In this document: positions 26,048 to 35,178 of the stretch, in pieces
Layout of the letters: every line of letters starts with the position of its first letter
Position numbering within the stretch: the stretch's first letter is position 1
Origin: DATDPM01 sp963841995
GTDB lineage: Bacteria > Pseudomonadota > Alphaproteobacteria > DATDPM01
Direction: 5' to 3'
NCBI GenBank assembly: GCA_963841995.1
Contig: CAWJEX010000021.1
Location: 62,001-126,000 of the forward strand
DNA: 64,000 nucleotides
Program-made: the position numbers and the translations under genes
The notes under the pieces: generated by a model
Told to the model about the DNA's origin: nothing
Seen by the model: the letters and a program-made list of their open reading frames with translations, nothing else
The model's database searches: none

Positions 26048-28051
26048 CTAGACCTCGAAAACATAGGTGCCGGGGGCGGGTCCCAGCGGTACATAACCCT
26101 TATCGGCGGCGCCCATCGCCGGCGGCGGCGATTTCTTGACCGCCCCACGCGATTCCAGCCAGTCGGCCCAGGCCGGCCACCAAGATCCTTCGACACGGGG
26201 TGTGGCCGCATACCACGTCTCCGGATCGATGTAACGGCCGCCGCCTTCGCGATGGGACAGCCGGTAGAAGCGCCGCGGATGGCCGGGCTCGCTGACGATC
26301 CCGGCATTGTGGCCGCCGCTCGTCAGAACAAAGGACACCGGCGCATCGAGCAGCAAATTGAGTTTGTAGACCGAACGCCAGGGGGCGACATGATCGGTTT
26401 CGGTTCCCACCGCGAAGATCGGCACATGGATATCGGATAAGGCGACCGGCCGGCCCGCTACTTCATACCGCCCTTCCACCAGATCGTTATTGAGGAACAA
26501 CCGGCGCAGATACTCGCTATGCGTACGGTAAGGCATCCGCGTGGCGTCGGCGTTCCAGGCCATAAGATCGGTCATCGGCGTGCGCCGGCCCAGAAGGTAG
26601 TCGCGCACGCTCCGCGACCAAATCAGATCGTTCGATCGCAAAAGCTGAAACGCACCCGACATCTGTTTGGTGTCGAGATAGCCTTGATCCCACATCAAAT
26701 CTTCCAAATAGGCGAGCTGGCTCTCGTCGATGAACAGCATGAGCTCGCCGCCATCGGTGAAATCGACCTGCGCCGCGAGAAGCGAGACGGTATTCAGAGA
26801 GGATTCTTTGTCATGCCCCATCTGTGCCGCGGCGATCGACAGCAGCGTGCCGCCCAAGCAATAGCCGACGGCATTGACTTTGCGCTCCGGTACGATCGTC
26901 TTGACCGCTTCGAGTGCCGGCATGATCCCGAGGCTCAGGTATTCGGCCATGCCGAGGTCGCGATCGTCCGGGCCCGGATTGTGCCACGAGATCATGAAGA
27001 CGGTGTGACCGCGATCGACCAGATATTTGACGAGAGAATTTTGGGGCGAGAGATCGAGAATGTAATATTTCATGATCGGGGCGGGCACGATCAGAACCGG
27101 CTCGGCGTGAACCTCCGATGTCGCCGGTTTGTATTGGATAAGCTCCATCAACGGGTTCCGGTAAACAACCGCACCGGGCGTCAGAGCCACGCGTTCGCCC
27201 GGCTGAAAGGTCTCGCTGCCGACGGGCGGGCGCCCGGCAACGGCCCGTTCCCAATCCTCAATCAGATTGACGGCGCCTTGCACCAGATTTTTCCCGCCTT
27301 GCTCGATAGTGACCGCCAAGACCTCGGGATTCGTAGCAACGAAATTCGCCGGCGAGACGACGTCGAGAACCTGCCGTGCCGCGAAGGAAACCACTTGTTC
27401 ATGGTGGCGGGAAACGCCGTGAACGCCGGTGGTCGCGTTGTGCCACCATTGTTGGGTCAGGAGAAACGATTCGTAAATGAAGCGATAGGGAAGCTGTTGC
27501 CACGCCGGATGATCGAAGCGGCGATCTTGAGCGAGTGGCTCGATACAGGAAGTTTCAGCAGGATCGGCGAGCGCGCGCATCGCGTGAACCGCAAATCGTG
27601 CGGTCTTGCGCGCGGCCTTCTCGAACAGCGCGGCTTGTTTCCCCGGAGACATCGCCAAGTGAGTCGCCCAATCGAAATAGGCCAATGCCAGGGACACCGG
27701 CGAAATCGAGAACGTGGTCTTGCCCAAGGCGGTTTGAACGAGACGGTCGACGCTCGGCGGCGGCTCGATCGGCTCGCTGGCGCCGGGCGCACGCGTCGTC
27801 GGCGTCGCCGGGGGGGCTTCCCGGCGTGCCGCGAATGCCGTCATGAAATCGCTCATGCCCGGAAAGAATTGATTGAACTGCCACGGCCATCCGGCAAATT
27901 CGCTGGGCTGGACGGTCTCTTTCGGGAATCCAGATTTGAGTTCGTCCGATGCAGTACCGCGGGTTCCGGTATCGCTTGAATCGAGTTTCTTCGATTCGAT
28001 CGCCTTATTTTTTGGCAACGATGAATCGCTGCGGCGACTGCCTTGCATCAT
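26048..28051 (-). CDS. phaC: class I poly(3-hydroxyalkanoate) synthase
   Basis: PHA synthase, 667 residues, forming storage polyester from hydroxyacyl-CoA at the granule surface. The PhaC N-terminal domain (about 95-265) precedes an alpha/beta hydrolase core with the lipase-like box containing the catalytic Cys (NAVGYCLGGTLLS). The conserved His lies in SGGHNAGIVSEPG and the Asp in FAVGTETDHVAPW. The N-terminal 50 residues are polar and poorly conserved, so the start (ATG 28051 or 28048) is uncertain. An FNR-type box lies 55-68 bases upstream, suggesting that low oxygen controls it, which matches PHA use as an electron sink. No phaA/B/P genes are nearby. Confidence 0.94.
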   Translation of the reverse strand: MMQGSRRSDSSLPKNKAIESKKLDSSDTGTRGTASDELKSGFPKETVQPSEFAGWPWQFNQFFPGMSDFMTAFAARREAPPATPTTRAPGASEPIEPPPSVDRLVQTALGKTTFSISPVSLALAYFDWATHLAMSPGKQAALFEKAARKTARFAVHAMRALADPAETSCIEPLAQDRRFDHPAWQQLPYRFIYESFLLTQQWWHNATTGVHGVSRHHEQVVSFAARQVLDVVSPANFVATNPEVLAVTIEQGGKNLVQGAVNLIEDWERAVAGRPPVGSETFQPGERVALTPGAVVYRNPLMELIQYKPATSEVHAEPVLIVPAPIMKYYILDLSPQNSLVKYLVDRGHTVFMISWHNPGPDDRDLGMAEYLSLGIMPALEAVKTIVPERKVNAVGYCLGGTLLSIAAAQMGHDKESSLNTVSLLAAQVDFTDGGELMLFIDESQLAYLEDLMWDQGYLDTKQMSGAFQLLRSNDLIWSRSVRDYLLGRRTPMTDLMAWNADATRMPYRTHSEYLRRLFLNNDLVEGRYEVAGRPVALSDIHVPIFAVGTETDHVAPWRSVYKLNLLLDAPVSFVLTSGGHNAGIVSEPGHPRRFYRLSHREGGGRYIDPETWYAATPRVEGSWWPAWADWLESRGAVKKSPPPAMGAADKGYVPLGPAPGTYVFEV

Positions 28052-28105
28052 GCGAATGACTCCCGAACCATTAAGACTTTTTAATCAATGCCGGGTCGCC
28101 CGCCA

Positions 28106-28119
28106 TTGATCTGCGTCAA
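28106..28119. promoter_or_regulatory. FNR/FixK-type box
   Basis: TTGATCTGCGTCAA matches the consensus TTGAT-N4-ATCAA at nine of ten defined positions. It lies in the divergent gap between phaC and the 28208 gene. The FNR-family regulator encoded 700 bases away is the obvious candidate to bind it. Confidence 0.65.
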
Positions 28120-28207
28120 TTCATATTGGTTCGGTAGATAGTTAAATAAAGTCGAATTCGGGTGCTTCCCAAAAGAGAGTGTGGCAGTGCTTGCCGCGGG
28201 TTAACTT

Positions 28208-28699
28208 ATGGAAAATCGGCTGATTCCCCGCTTTTTCGACAAGGCCATGATCGAGCAGGCCTATCCGATCGTGCGCACCCTGGCGCCCGGGGTTACGCTT
28301 GAGCGGTGGGTTCAATTCGCCCGGCCGCGAATAACCTCGCGCTCTCCGGATTGGCCGCACGGTTTGATGGCCATTCAAAATCCCAGCGGTTACATCCTCG
28401 GTTTGTTCGCCTTCGAGGTTCGAGACGATCTTCACGAAAGCCGCACCCTCTGGATCAGCAATATCGTCGTTCCCGCTATTCCCGGCCGGGACCAGATCGG
28501 GAAATCCATTATCGATGCCGGCGAGCATCTGGCAATGATTTATGGGTGCCGGGCGATCCGGGCCGACCTGAACAATGAGATTGATCCCGGCGACTGGGAC
28601 CGAACCTGGCTCTCCGCATCCCTGGTAACCTGCGGCTATGCCTTGGGCGGCGTTCGCGCGTTCAAGCGGTTGACCGGCAATTCTCCCGGAACGCATTGA
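28208..28699 (+). CDS. hypothetical protein, possible GNAT-fold
   Basis: A 163-residue soluble protein I do not recognise. It contains a strand-rich centre (GLMAIQNPSGYILGLFAFEV, then LWISNIVVPAIPGRDQIGKS) in which the second stretch resembles the acetyl-CoA loop region of GNAT acetyltransferases followed by a helix (IIDAGEHLAMIYGCRAIRAD), but the Q/RxxGxG/A signature is not clear. No signal peptide. It lies between the FNR box and the FNR-family gene, 100 bases before the latter, and may be cotranscribed with it. Confidence 0.6.
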   Translation: MENRLIPRFFDKAMIEQAYPIVRTLAPGVTLERWVQFARPRITSRSPDWPHGLMAIQNPSGYILGLFAFEVRDDLHESRTLWISNIVVPAIPGRDQIGKSIIDAGEHLAMIYGCRAIRADLNNEIDPGDWDRTWLSASLVTCGYALGGVRAFKRLTGNSPGTH

Positions 28700-28799
28700 T
28701 TTGACTGGCAATAGTTATCAATCATCGGAGCCGCGGCCGATTATCCGGCTGTCGGGCGGCACCTTTTCTTACCGCGTCTTTCGGGCGTATTATTTGGCT

Positions 28800-29537
28800 A
28801 TGTCTCGTTTCAGCGTGGTCACCCAGGCCGAGCGCCATGCGCCGCATTTGGCGCATCCTTGCGATACCTGTGCGGCGCGGGATTTTTCAGCCTGCGCGCC
28901 GTTGAACGCGGACGAACAGAAAAGGCTGACCTCCATTATGCAGGTGGTCGGCATCGCACCTCACCAGGTGGTTTTCGATGAGGCTGAGCCCGCGGATCAT
29001 GTTTTTAACGTAAAAGAAGGGGCGGTCAAAATCTTCAAGCTGCTGGCCGACGGCCGGCGGCAGATCACGGGCTTTCTTTTCCCCGGGGATTTTCTGGGAC
29101 TCACGCATAACGATTCCTATGCCTACAGCGCGGAAGCGCTGACGCCGACTCAACTCTGCCGGTTCCCTCGGCGAAAGCTCGAGGCCTTGTTCGACGAAGT
29201 TCCGAAGCTGGAACAGAGGCTCCTGAACATGGCCTCCCATGAATTGGCTGCGGCACAGGATCAAATGATGCTGCTCGGCCGGAAATCGGCGCGGGAGCGA
29301 GTGGTGTCGTTCCTGCTGTTGCTGTCAAACGCCTCGATTCGCCACGGACAATCCGGCAACCCGATTGTCTTGCCGATGAGCAGAGCGGATATCGCCGATT
29401 ATCTGGGTCTGACCGTCGAAACGGTGAGCCGCACATTGACGCAGCTCAAACTGCAAGAATTGATCAAGCTGCTTGACGACAAGCAGATTTCGCTCGTCAA
29501 GCCGCAGACTTTGCACGGAATCGCTACCGGCTATTGA
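28800..29537 (+). CDS. fnrL: FNR-type oxygen-sensing transcription regulator
   Basis: A 245-residue Crp/Fnr regulator. Start at ATG 28800 places cysteines at 21, 24, 32 and 120 (HPCDTCAARDFSAC and TPTQLCRF), the same spacing as the [4Fe-4S] ligands of E. coli FNR (20, 23, 29, 122), so an oxygen-labile cluster is likely. The cyclic-nucleotide-like barrel runs to about 140, then a dimer helix, and the C-terminal HTH has MSRADIADYLGLTVETVSRT with the E-S/T-V-S-R recognition helix typical of TTGAT half-sites. The upstream extension from 28701 has no family match. It probably regulates phaC and itself under low oxygen. Confidence 0.9.
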   Translation: MSRFSVVTQAERHAPHLAHPCDTCAARDFSACAPLNADEQKRLTSIMQVVGIAPHQVVFDEAEPADHVFNVKEGAVKIFKLLADGRRQITGFLFPGDFLGLTHNDSYAYSAEALTPTQLCRFPRRKLEALFDEVPKLEQRLLNMASHELAAAQDQMMLLGRKSARERVVSFLLLLSNASIRHGQSGNPIVLPMSRADIADYLGLTVETVSRTLTQLKLQELIKLLDDKQISLVKPQTLHGIATGY

Positions 29538-29579
29538 GATCGTCGCGGTCGATAACCATCGGGACGCCGGCGAAGGCCT

Positions 29580-30663
29580 CTAGGGGCAGTCTCGTCGCGG
29601 CCCTTGCACGATGTAGCCGTACCAGCCCAACCCGCGATAGGTCTCGTAACCGGGGGTGAGGGCAAAGCTCACCGTATTTCCTGACTGATCCTCGTAGCTT
29701 CCGCGCTGCGCGCCCTCTGTTCGTAACGGCTGGCTTTCGACTCAAGACGCCTTGATGATCGGAAGACGCGATAATGCGATGGTTGGAATCGAGCAGCAGC
29801 ACGCGTGCGGTCGCGCTCTTCCGGCGTGAGGCGCACGCCATCGACCACCGTCTGCGCTTGAGGCGTCCAATCGAAATGCACGACGATCACGCCGGTCACG
29901 GCGCATCCAACTGGCCGTCTTCGCGAATGGCGGTTGAATAGGCGGCGGCCACGGCCTTGTCCAGCAGCGGGATGGCCGCAACATGGACCACGGCAAAATC
30001 ATTGCCGGAAAGTGTTGCCACCGCCTTCTTGAACCATTCTTCGGACGAAACCCGGGCGCCGCGCACATTTGAATATCGATCCGGACGGCCATTGGCCAGG
30101 ACGGCGCCCTTACGGTCGCATATCCAGATATCGAGATAGACGGTATAGGCGCCGAGAATGACGCCGAGACGTTCGGTGCAATGCTGGGCGTTCTCTGGGC
30201 TTGGATCGCTCGCGCAATCGACCACGGCGTTGTCGGTTGCCCACCAGCGAACGTCGCAAGTCCGTTCATAGAGATTTCGATCGATGATTTCGATGGCATT
30301 GAGCGAAAGATCGACCAGACGCTCGCCGCGCAGCTCCCGGACGATGCGCCGCCCGAGATTTTCAAGGCGCCTCGTCTCGCTGGCGAGTTCTTGTTCGAGC
30401 TGCCTGGCGACGTCATTGATCTGGGTGGAAATATTTTTCATTTCCGAAGCGACGACGGAAAACCCCCGGCCGGCGTCGCCGGCTCTGGCCGCTTCGATCG
30501 TGGCATTGAGCGCCAGGATCTTCGATTGATTGGTGATTTGTTGAATGTCGCCGGTCTTTTGCTTGGCGAGCAGGCCGACGCGTTCCGAGAGTTCGACGAT
30601 CTCTTCGGGATTGGCGATCGATTCATCGCCACCGCGCAGGGCGAGGGAAGCATTGTCTGGCAT
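29580..30663 (-). pseudogene. soluble methyl-accepting chemotaxis-type receptor, frameshifted
   Basis: From ATG 30663 a short receptor signalling region (VGLLAKQKTGDIQQITNQSK, ALNATIEAARAGDAGRGFSV, VASEMKNISTQI) is followed by a C-terminal PDC/Cache-like sensor (RNLYERTCDVRWWATDNAVV, WICDRKGAVLANG). There is no membrane helix or HAMP. The frame ends at about 29896, but the domain continues as VTGVIVVHFDW in a second frame and as RVLLLDSNHRIIASSDHQGV near 29815, then in a further frame as GSYEDQSGNTVSFALTPGYE to TAG at 29580-29582. At least three indels are needed. Soluble receptors of this layout signal to CheA; no che genes are in the window. Confidence 0.8.
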
Positions 30664-30709
30664 TTACCCACCCCCACGACGGGCATGTTGCCGAGGCGAT
30701 TCCAAGTGG

Positions 30710-30741
30710 AACAAGAGCCAAATGAAACAAGAGCCAAATGG
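30710..30741. repeat. tandem 16-base duplication
   Basis: AACAAGAGCCAAATGA is repeated directly at 30710-30725 and 30726-30741 (last base differs) in the gap between the receptor gene and the copper ATPase gene, upstream of a 10-base palindrome GAATATATTC at 30799-30808. Confidence 0.7.
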
Positions 30742-30828
30742 AATAGGAGCAAGTGACAGAAATTCGGTTAAAAAGTTCTTACATTTATCGAATCGAGTGA
30801 ATATATTCAGCAATGAGTCGTCTTATTC

Positions 30829-33195
30829 ATGAACGAGAATCACCATCATCACGGACATCAACATGGGGCGCCGAGCGATATTTCAGGCGCCAAGGATCCC
30901 GTCTGTGGCATGTCGGTGGATTCCGCCAGCGCGAAGCCCTGGGCGGAGCACGGCGGACAGACCTATTTTTTTTGCAGCGCCGGCTGCCGGGCGAAGTTCA
31001 TCGCTCAGCCGGATACCTACTTAAAAAAGCATTCCTTCACGCCGAAAACCCAGGAAGTTCCCTCGGCCTCCGGCGGCAAGATCCTGTGGACCTGTCCCAT
31101 GCACCCTCAAATCATCCGCGAGGGCCCGGGCGGCTGTCCGATTTGCGGCATGGCCCTGGAGCCGATGACGCCAACGGGCGCCGAAGGCGAGAATCCCGAG
31201 CTTGCTTCGATGACCCGGCGATTCTGGACCGGCGTCGCACTATCCGTTCCGCTCGTTTTGATTGCCACCGTCGATGAATTGATCGGCCGCCCGATTCAAA
31301 ACTTGCTGCCGGCAGGCTCGGCAGTTTGGCTGCAATTCCTTTTGGCGAGCCCCGTCGTCCTTTGGGGCGGCTGGCCGTTTTTCGATCGGGGCTGGGCTTC
31401 GCTTGTCAACCGGCGGCTTAATATGTTCACGCTCATCGCCATCGGAACCGGGGTTGCCTACGCTTACAGCATCGCGGCGGCGCTATTCCCCGGCATTTTT
31501 CCGGCATCGTTCCGCGATTCCAGAGGTGAGGTCGCAATTTATTTCGAGCCGGCTGCGGTCATTACGACGCTCGTTCTTCTTGGCCAGGTGCTGGAGCTTC
31601 GAGCCCGTTCGCAGACATCGAGTGCGATCCGCGCCCTTCTCGATTTGGCCCCGAAGACCGCGCGGGTGGTACGCAACGACGGCCGCGAAGAAGATATCCC
31701 GCTGGAGCAAGTGACCGTGGGACTGAAGCTTCGGGTGCGACCCGGCGAGAAAATTCCCGTCGATGGGGTCGTTGTCGAAGGGCACGGTGCGGTCGATGAA
31801 TCGATGATTTCCGGTGAGCCGATCCCGGTCGAGAAATCGCCGGGCGACAAGGTGACGGGGGCGACGCTCAACGGCTCTGGGATGTTCTTAATGCGATCGG
31901 AGCGTGTCGGCGCCGATACCCTATTGTCGCGGATTGTTGCGATGGTCGCCGAGGCGCAGCGCTCCCGGGCACCCATACAAGGTCTCGCCGACCAGGTATC
32001 GGGCTGGTTCGTGCCCGGGGTCGTGCTCGTTGCCATCACCTCATTCGCGGTCTGGTCAGCTTATGGCCCGGCGCCAGCCATGGCGTTCGCGCTGTTGAAC
32101 GCGATCGCCGTGCTCATCATTGCCTGCCCTTGCGCCCTAGGCTTGGCGACGCCGATGTCGATCATGGTCGGCACCGGCAGGGGTGCCACGGCCGGCGTGC
32201 TCGTCAAAAACGCCGAAGCGCTGGAGCTTATGGAGACAATCGATACTCTTGTCGTCGATAAGACCGGAACACTGACCGAGGGCAAGCCACGGGTGATGGG
32301 CGTTGTGGCGCTAGCTGGGGTTTCCGAGAACGACATCCTGCGCTTGGCTGCCAGCCTTGAGCGAGGGAGCGAACATCCGTTGGCCGCCGCGATCGTCAAA
32401 TCCGCGGAGGCGCGCAATCTATCTCTGGTTTCGGTCCCGCAATTCCGATCGGAAGCGGGCAAAGGCGTCATCGGTACGATCGAGGGCAGGCAAGTCGCCG
32501 CCGGAAACCTTGCTCTACTCAAGACATTGAACATCGATCCGGTCGATCTCCCGACCCGTGCCGAAGCGCTGCGGCGGGAAGGGCAGACCGTCATGTTCAT
32601 CGCGATCGATGGCAAACCCGCGGGATTGATTGCCGTGGCCGATCCCATCAAAGAAACGACGGCGGCGGCGATTAAAGCGCTGCGAAGCGATGGCGTGCGC
32701 GTGGTGATGCTCACCGGCGACAACCGGACAACCGCCGAGGCCGTGGCAAAGCGATTGGACATCGACGAAGTCGTGGCTGAAGTTCTGCCGGATCAGAAAG
32801 CGGCGGCGGTCAAGAAATTCCAGGATAGCGGCCGGAAAGTGGCGATGGCCGGCGACGGCATCAACGACGCCCCCGCGTTGGCGGCGGCGCGTGTCGGAAT
32901 CGCGATGGGAACCGGAACGGACGTGGCGATGGAAAGTGCGGCGATCACCCTCGTTAAAGGCGATCTTCAGGGCATCGTGCGGGCCCGCCGGCTGAGCCGG
33001 GCGGTCATGCGCAATATCCGCGAAAATCTGTTTTTTGCCTTTGTTTTCAATGCGCTTGCAATTCCCATTGCGGCCGGCGTGCTCTATCCTTTCTTCGGGC
33101 TCCTGCTCAACCCGATGATCGCCAGCGCGGCCATGAGTGCCAGTTCAATTCTCGTCATCGGCAACGCCCTTCGCTTGCGCCGCGTCGCGCTATAA
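30829..33195 (+). CDS. copA: copper-type P1B ATPase with YHS and heavy-metal-binding domains
   Basis: A 788-residue metal-pumping ATPase. A His-rich start (NHHHHGHQH) leads to a YHS domain (DPVCGMSV, FFCSAGCRAKF, about 20-65) and a heavy-metal-binding domain (WTCPMHPQIIREGPGGCPIC, about 84-104), an arrangement common in Cu(I) and Cu/Ag exporters. The transport helices include the CPC motif (IIACPCALGLATP, near 431-433). The actuator loop has SGEP, the phosphorylation site is DKTGTLTEG (Asp near 477) and the hinge GDGINDAPAL. It lacks the classical MxCxxC HMA domain. A metal regulator gene is not adjacent. Substrate Cu(I) is inferred from the CPC and domain set. Confidence 0.92.
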   Translation: MNENHHHHGHQHGAPSDISGAKDPVCGMSVDSASAKPWAEHGGQTYFFCSAGCRAKFIAQPDTYLKKHSFTPKTQEVPSASGGKILWTCPMHPQIIREGPGGCPICGMALEPMTPTGAEGENPELASMTRRFWTGVALSVPLVLIATVDELIGRPIQNLLPAGSAVWLQFLLASPVVLWGGWPFFDRGWASLVNRRLNMFTLIAIGTGVAYAYSIAAALFPGIFPASFRDSRGEVAIYFEPAAVITTLVLLGQVLELRARSQTSSAIRALLDLAPKTARVVRNDGREEDIPLEQVTVGLKLRVRPGEKIPVDGVVVEGHGAVDESMISGEPIPVEKSPGDKVTGATLNGSGMFLMRSERVGADTLLSRIVAMVAEAQRSRAPIQGLADQVSGWFVPGVVLVAITSFAVWSAYGPAPAMAFALLNAIAVLIIACPCALGLATPMSIMVGTGRGATAGVLVKNAEALELMETIDTLVVDKTGTLTEGKPRVMGVVALAGVSENDILRLAASLERGSEHPLAAAIVKSAEARNLSLVSVPQFRSEAGKGVIGTIEGRQVAAGNLALLKTLNIDPVDLPTRAEALRREGQTVMFIAIDGKPAGLIAVADPIKETTAAAIKALRSDGVRVVMLTGDNRTTAEAVAKRLDIDEVVAEVLPDQKAAAVKKFQDSGRKVAMAGDGINDAPALAAARVGIAMGTGTDVAMESAAITLVKGDLQGIVRARRLSRAVMRNIRENLFFAFVFNALAIPIAAGVLYPFFGLLLNPMIASAAMSASSILVIGNALRLRRVAL

Positions 33196-33228
33196 TAACG
33201 GTTGTTTAGGACGAGCGGAGCCGGCCGG

Positions 33229-34017
33229 ATGAAAAAGACCGTCACCAAACCGGAGCCGATCTCGAAACACCAATATCTCCGGGATCTCCACAAGCTGCAA
33301 ATTGCGCTGGTCAATCTCCAGAGCCACGTCATAAAGCATAACGACAGGATTCTCGTCATTATTGAAGGACGCGATGCCGCCGGCAAGGACGGCGCCATCA
33401 AACGCATCATCCAGCACCTAAGTCCGCGCGAAACCCGCGTCGTGGCCTTGGGCAAGCCTTCGGACCGAGATCTCAATACGTGGTACTTCCAGCGTTTTGT
33501 TCCCTATCTTCCGGCGGCACAGGAAATCGTCCTCTTCAATCGCAGCTGGTACAACCGCGCCGGCGTCGAATCGGTGATGGGCTTTTGTACGGACAGCGAG
33601 TACGAGGAATTCATGCAATCGGTTCTTCTCTTCGAGCAGATGCTCGTCGATTCCGGGATCAAACTGTTCAAGTACTATCTGGATATCAGCCGCAAGGAAC
33701 AGAAGAAAAGGCTTGAGAGCCGCCGCATAGATCCGCTCAAGCAATGGAAAGTCAGCCCCATTGACGCGGTGGCGATGGACCATTGGAAGGATTACAGCCG
33801 GGCGCGCGACGAAATGTTTGAACGCACGCACAATAAGGTAACGCCCTGGATCGTTGTGCGCGCGGATGAAAAACGCTCGGCTCGCCTCAATCTTATCCGG
33901 GATCTGCTTATGCGTTTGCATATCAACAAAAAGAACATCGCCAAGATCCCGCCAGATCCGGCGATCGTCTTTGAATATGACAAGAAATATCTGCGCGATG
34001 GCATGATCGCACCTTAA
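33229..34017 (+). CDS. ppk2: polyphosphate kinase 2
   Basis: PPK2, 262 residues, transfers phosphate between polyphosphate and nucleotides in the cytosol. The Walker A is EGRDAAGKDGAIKR (about 43-56) and the Walker B/lid region NRSWYNRAGVESVMG, then SRKEQKKRLESRRIDPLKQW. The size fits the single-domain class I/III enzymes. Start at ATG 33229; the nine codons before it have no support. It follows copA by 33 bases and may be in the same transcript. PPK2 near PHA and FNR genes fits a storage-polymer theme but no mechanism is shown. Confidence 0.94.
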   Translation: MKKTVTKPEPISKHQYLRDLHKLQIALVNLQSHVIKHNDRILVIIEGRDAAGKDGAIKRIIQHLSPRETRVVALGKPSDRDLNTWYFQRFVPYLPAAQEIVLFNRSWYNRAGVESVMGFCTDSEYEEFMQSVLLFEQMLVDSGIKLFKYYLDISRKEQKKRLESRRIDPLKQWKVSPIDAVAMDHWKDYSRARDEMFERTHNKVTPWIVVRADEKRSARLNLIRDLLMRLHINKKNIAKIPPDPAIVFEYDKKYLRDGMIAP

Positions 34018-34066
34018 TCCGGCCGCCTATCGGGATCGGTCATGTCGCTCATGAAAGAGTGACGCC

Positions 34067-34702
34067 ATGCACAAAATCGGCGATGTCGTGGTTGTAAATG
34101 ACCGGATGCAAAAGGGCTATCGCTAGCGGATCACGGCGCGGCCGGCCCGGGATTTTGCCGAAGGCTTTATGCCGCATTTTGCCCCCGCCCAGACGCTCAA
34201 GCTCGGCGTATTCGAGGGAAAATATTGCAATGATTGCCGCAAGGAATTTTCTGCGAATTGGTTTTGCTCCGCGCGCACGAGCCAGATCGCCGATCCGACG
34301 CTCAATGACTTCAAAGTGAAAAGCCGGTTGCCGCTTTCCGAATGGCGGCGCCGGACATGGATCATCGCACCCGATCCGCGGGGCTGGTTCCAAGGGTATT
34401 GCCGCTATTATCTCGGTCGCCGTAACCCCGAAATCGAAGCGATTCAGATCCGTCGCTGGCGCACGTTTTTGCGGCACGCCGGCCAAATCCGCGCCAATTG
34501 CGAACCTGGTGACCTCGGCTGCCGGCCCCGGCAGCGCCAGGCGCTGGTGCAATGGGCGCATAATCCGTTTATTCGAACCGGTTCACTTGACCATAGCCAT
34601 CGGCTTGTTTTGCCGCGCGTGTACCGGACTTTCGGCGCTTCCGGGACAAGCCCCGGCCGCTGGCAGGCTATGTGCGCCAGCTGGGCGGCAAGATGCAGGT
34701 GA
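34067..34702 (+). pseudogene. uncharacterised family protein with in-frame TAG at codon 20
   Basis: ATG 34067 gives MHKIGDVVVVNDRMQKGYR, then TAG at 34124-34126, then the same frame continues RITARPARDFAEGFMPHFAP and GVFEGKYCNDCRKEFSANWF. The residues before and after the stop belong together: from memory, bacterial relatives read KGYxYVLTEP and GVFxGKYMTDC at these points, with Tyr where the stop lies. The later part has WIIAPDPRGWFQGYCRYYLG and CEPGDLGCRPRQRQAL. Past about 34570 the frame no longer looks family-like. The function of the family is unknown to me; the Cys pair in YCNDC suggests metal or redox use. Confidence 0.65.
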
Positions 34703-34752
34703 TCGAGAATAACGGAACGGCGATCACGATCGAGCTTCCCGATCTCCGATAG
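34600..34752 (+). pseudogene. remnant of a histidine-kinase ATPase domain end
   Basis: In a third frame the last 30 residues before TAG 34750-34752 read PLAGYVRQLGGKMQVIENNG then TAITIELPDLR. This is the closing strand-helix-strand pattern of kinase ATPase domains (LVRQLGG, then GTxFTITxP). No upstream motifs (N, G1, G2 boxes) are present, so only the tail survives. The left border is a guess. Confidence 0.35.
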
Positions 34753-34770
34753 CTGGCCCGGCCCAGCGGA

Positions 34771-35124
34771 TTACACCCGCCGACCGAGAACAAAGCCGAC
34801 AACCGCCGCCGTTCCAAAGGCAAGCAAGGGATCCATATCGGCGCCAAGAGAGCGGCCCATTTCGAAAATCAAATTGTCCGCCGTGCCGTCAGCCGATTTC
34901 GGCGCCCTTCGCTTGCCTTTCGAGCGGCCCATCAGCGATGCGGTGAGAATGAGTACAACGGCGAGCAACGCGAGGGCGCCTGCGAAGACCACCGCGGTCG
35001 GTAGGAGGCCGAAATAGGGAAGGATTGCGAGAAAAGCCGCCCAGATGCCAAAGCCAACAGCCACAAACAATAATAGAGCCGCCGCCAGTATCAGCGCCGT
35101 CCGGACCAGTATCGACCGAAACAT
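34771..35124 (-). CDS. small membrane protein (phage-holin-like/DUF1469 type)
   Basis: A 117-residue protein with two central helices (about 5-30 and 35-58: ILVRTALILAAALLLFVAVG, TAVVFAGALALLAVVLILTA) and a hydrophobic C-terminal part with GTAAVVGFVLGRRV. The GGAGG ribosome site precedes a double ATG; I take the second. Such proteins are usually encoded next to DUF883/YqjD genes, as here, and are membrane stress-associated. Precise family uncertain. Confidence 0.65.
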   Translation of the reverse strand: MFRSILVRTALILAAALLLFVAVGFGIWAAFLAILPYFGLLPTAVVFAGALALLAVVLILTASLMGRSKGKRRAPKSADGTADNLIFEMGRSLGADMDPLLAFGTAAVVGFVLGRRV

Positions 35125-35178
35125 CATCCCCTCCTCCGCCGCACCTTCGAACAAGCCCGGCGGAAATTCCGCCGCCCG

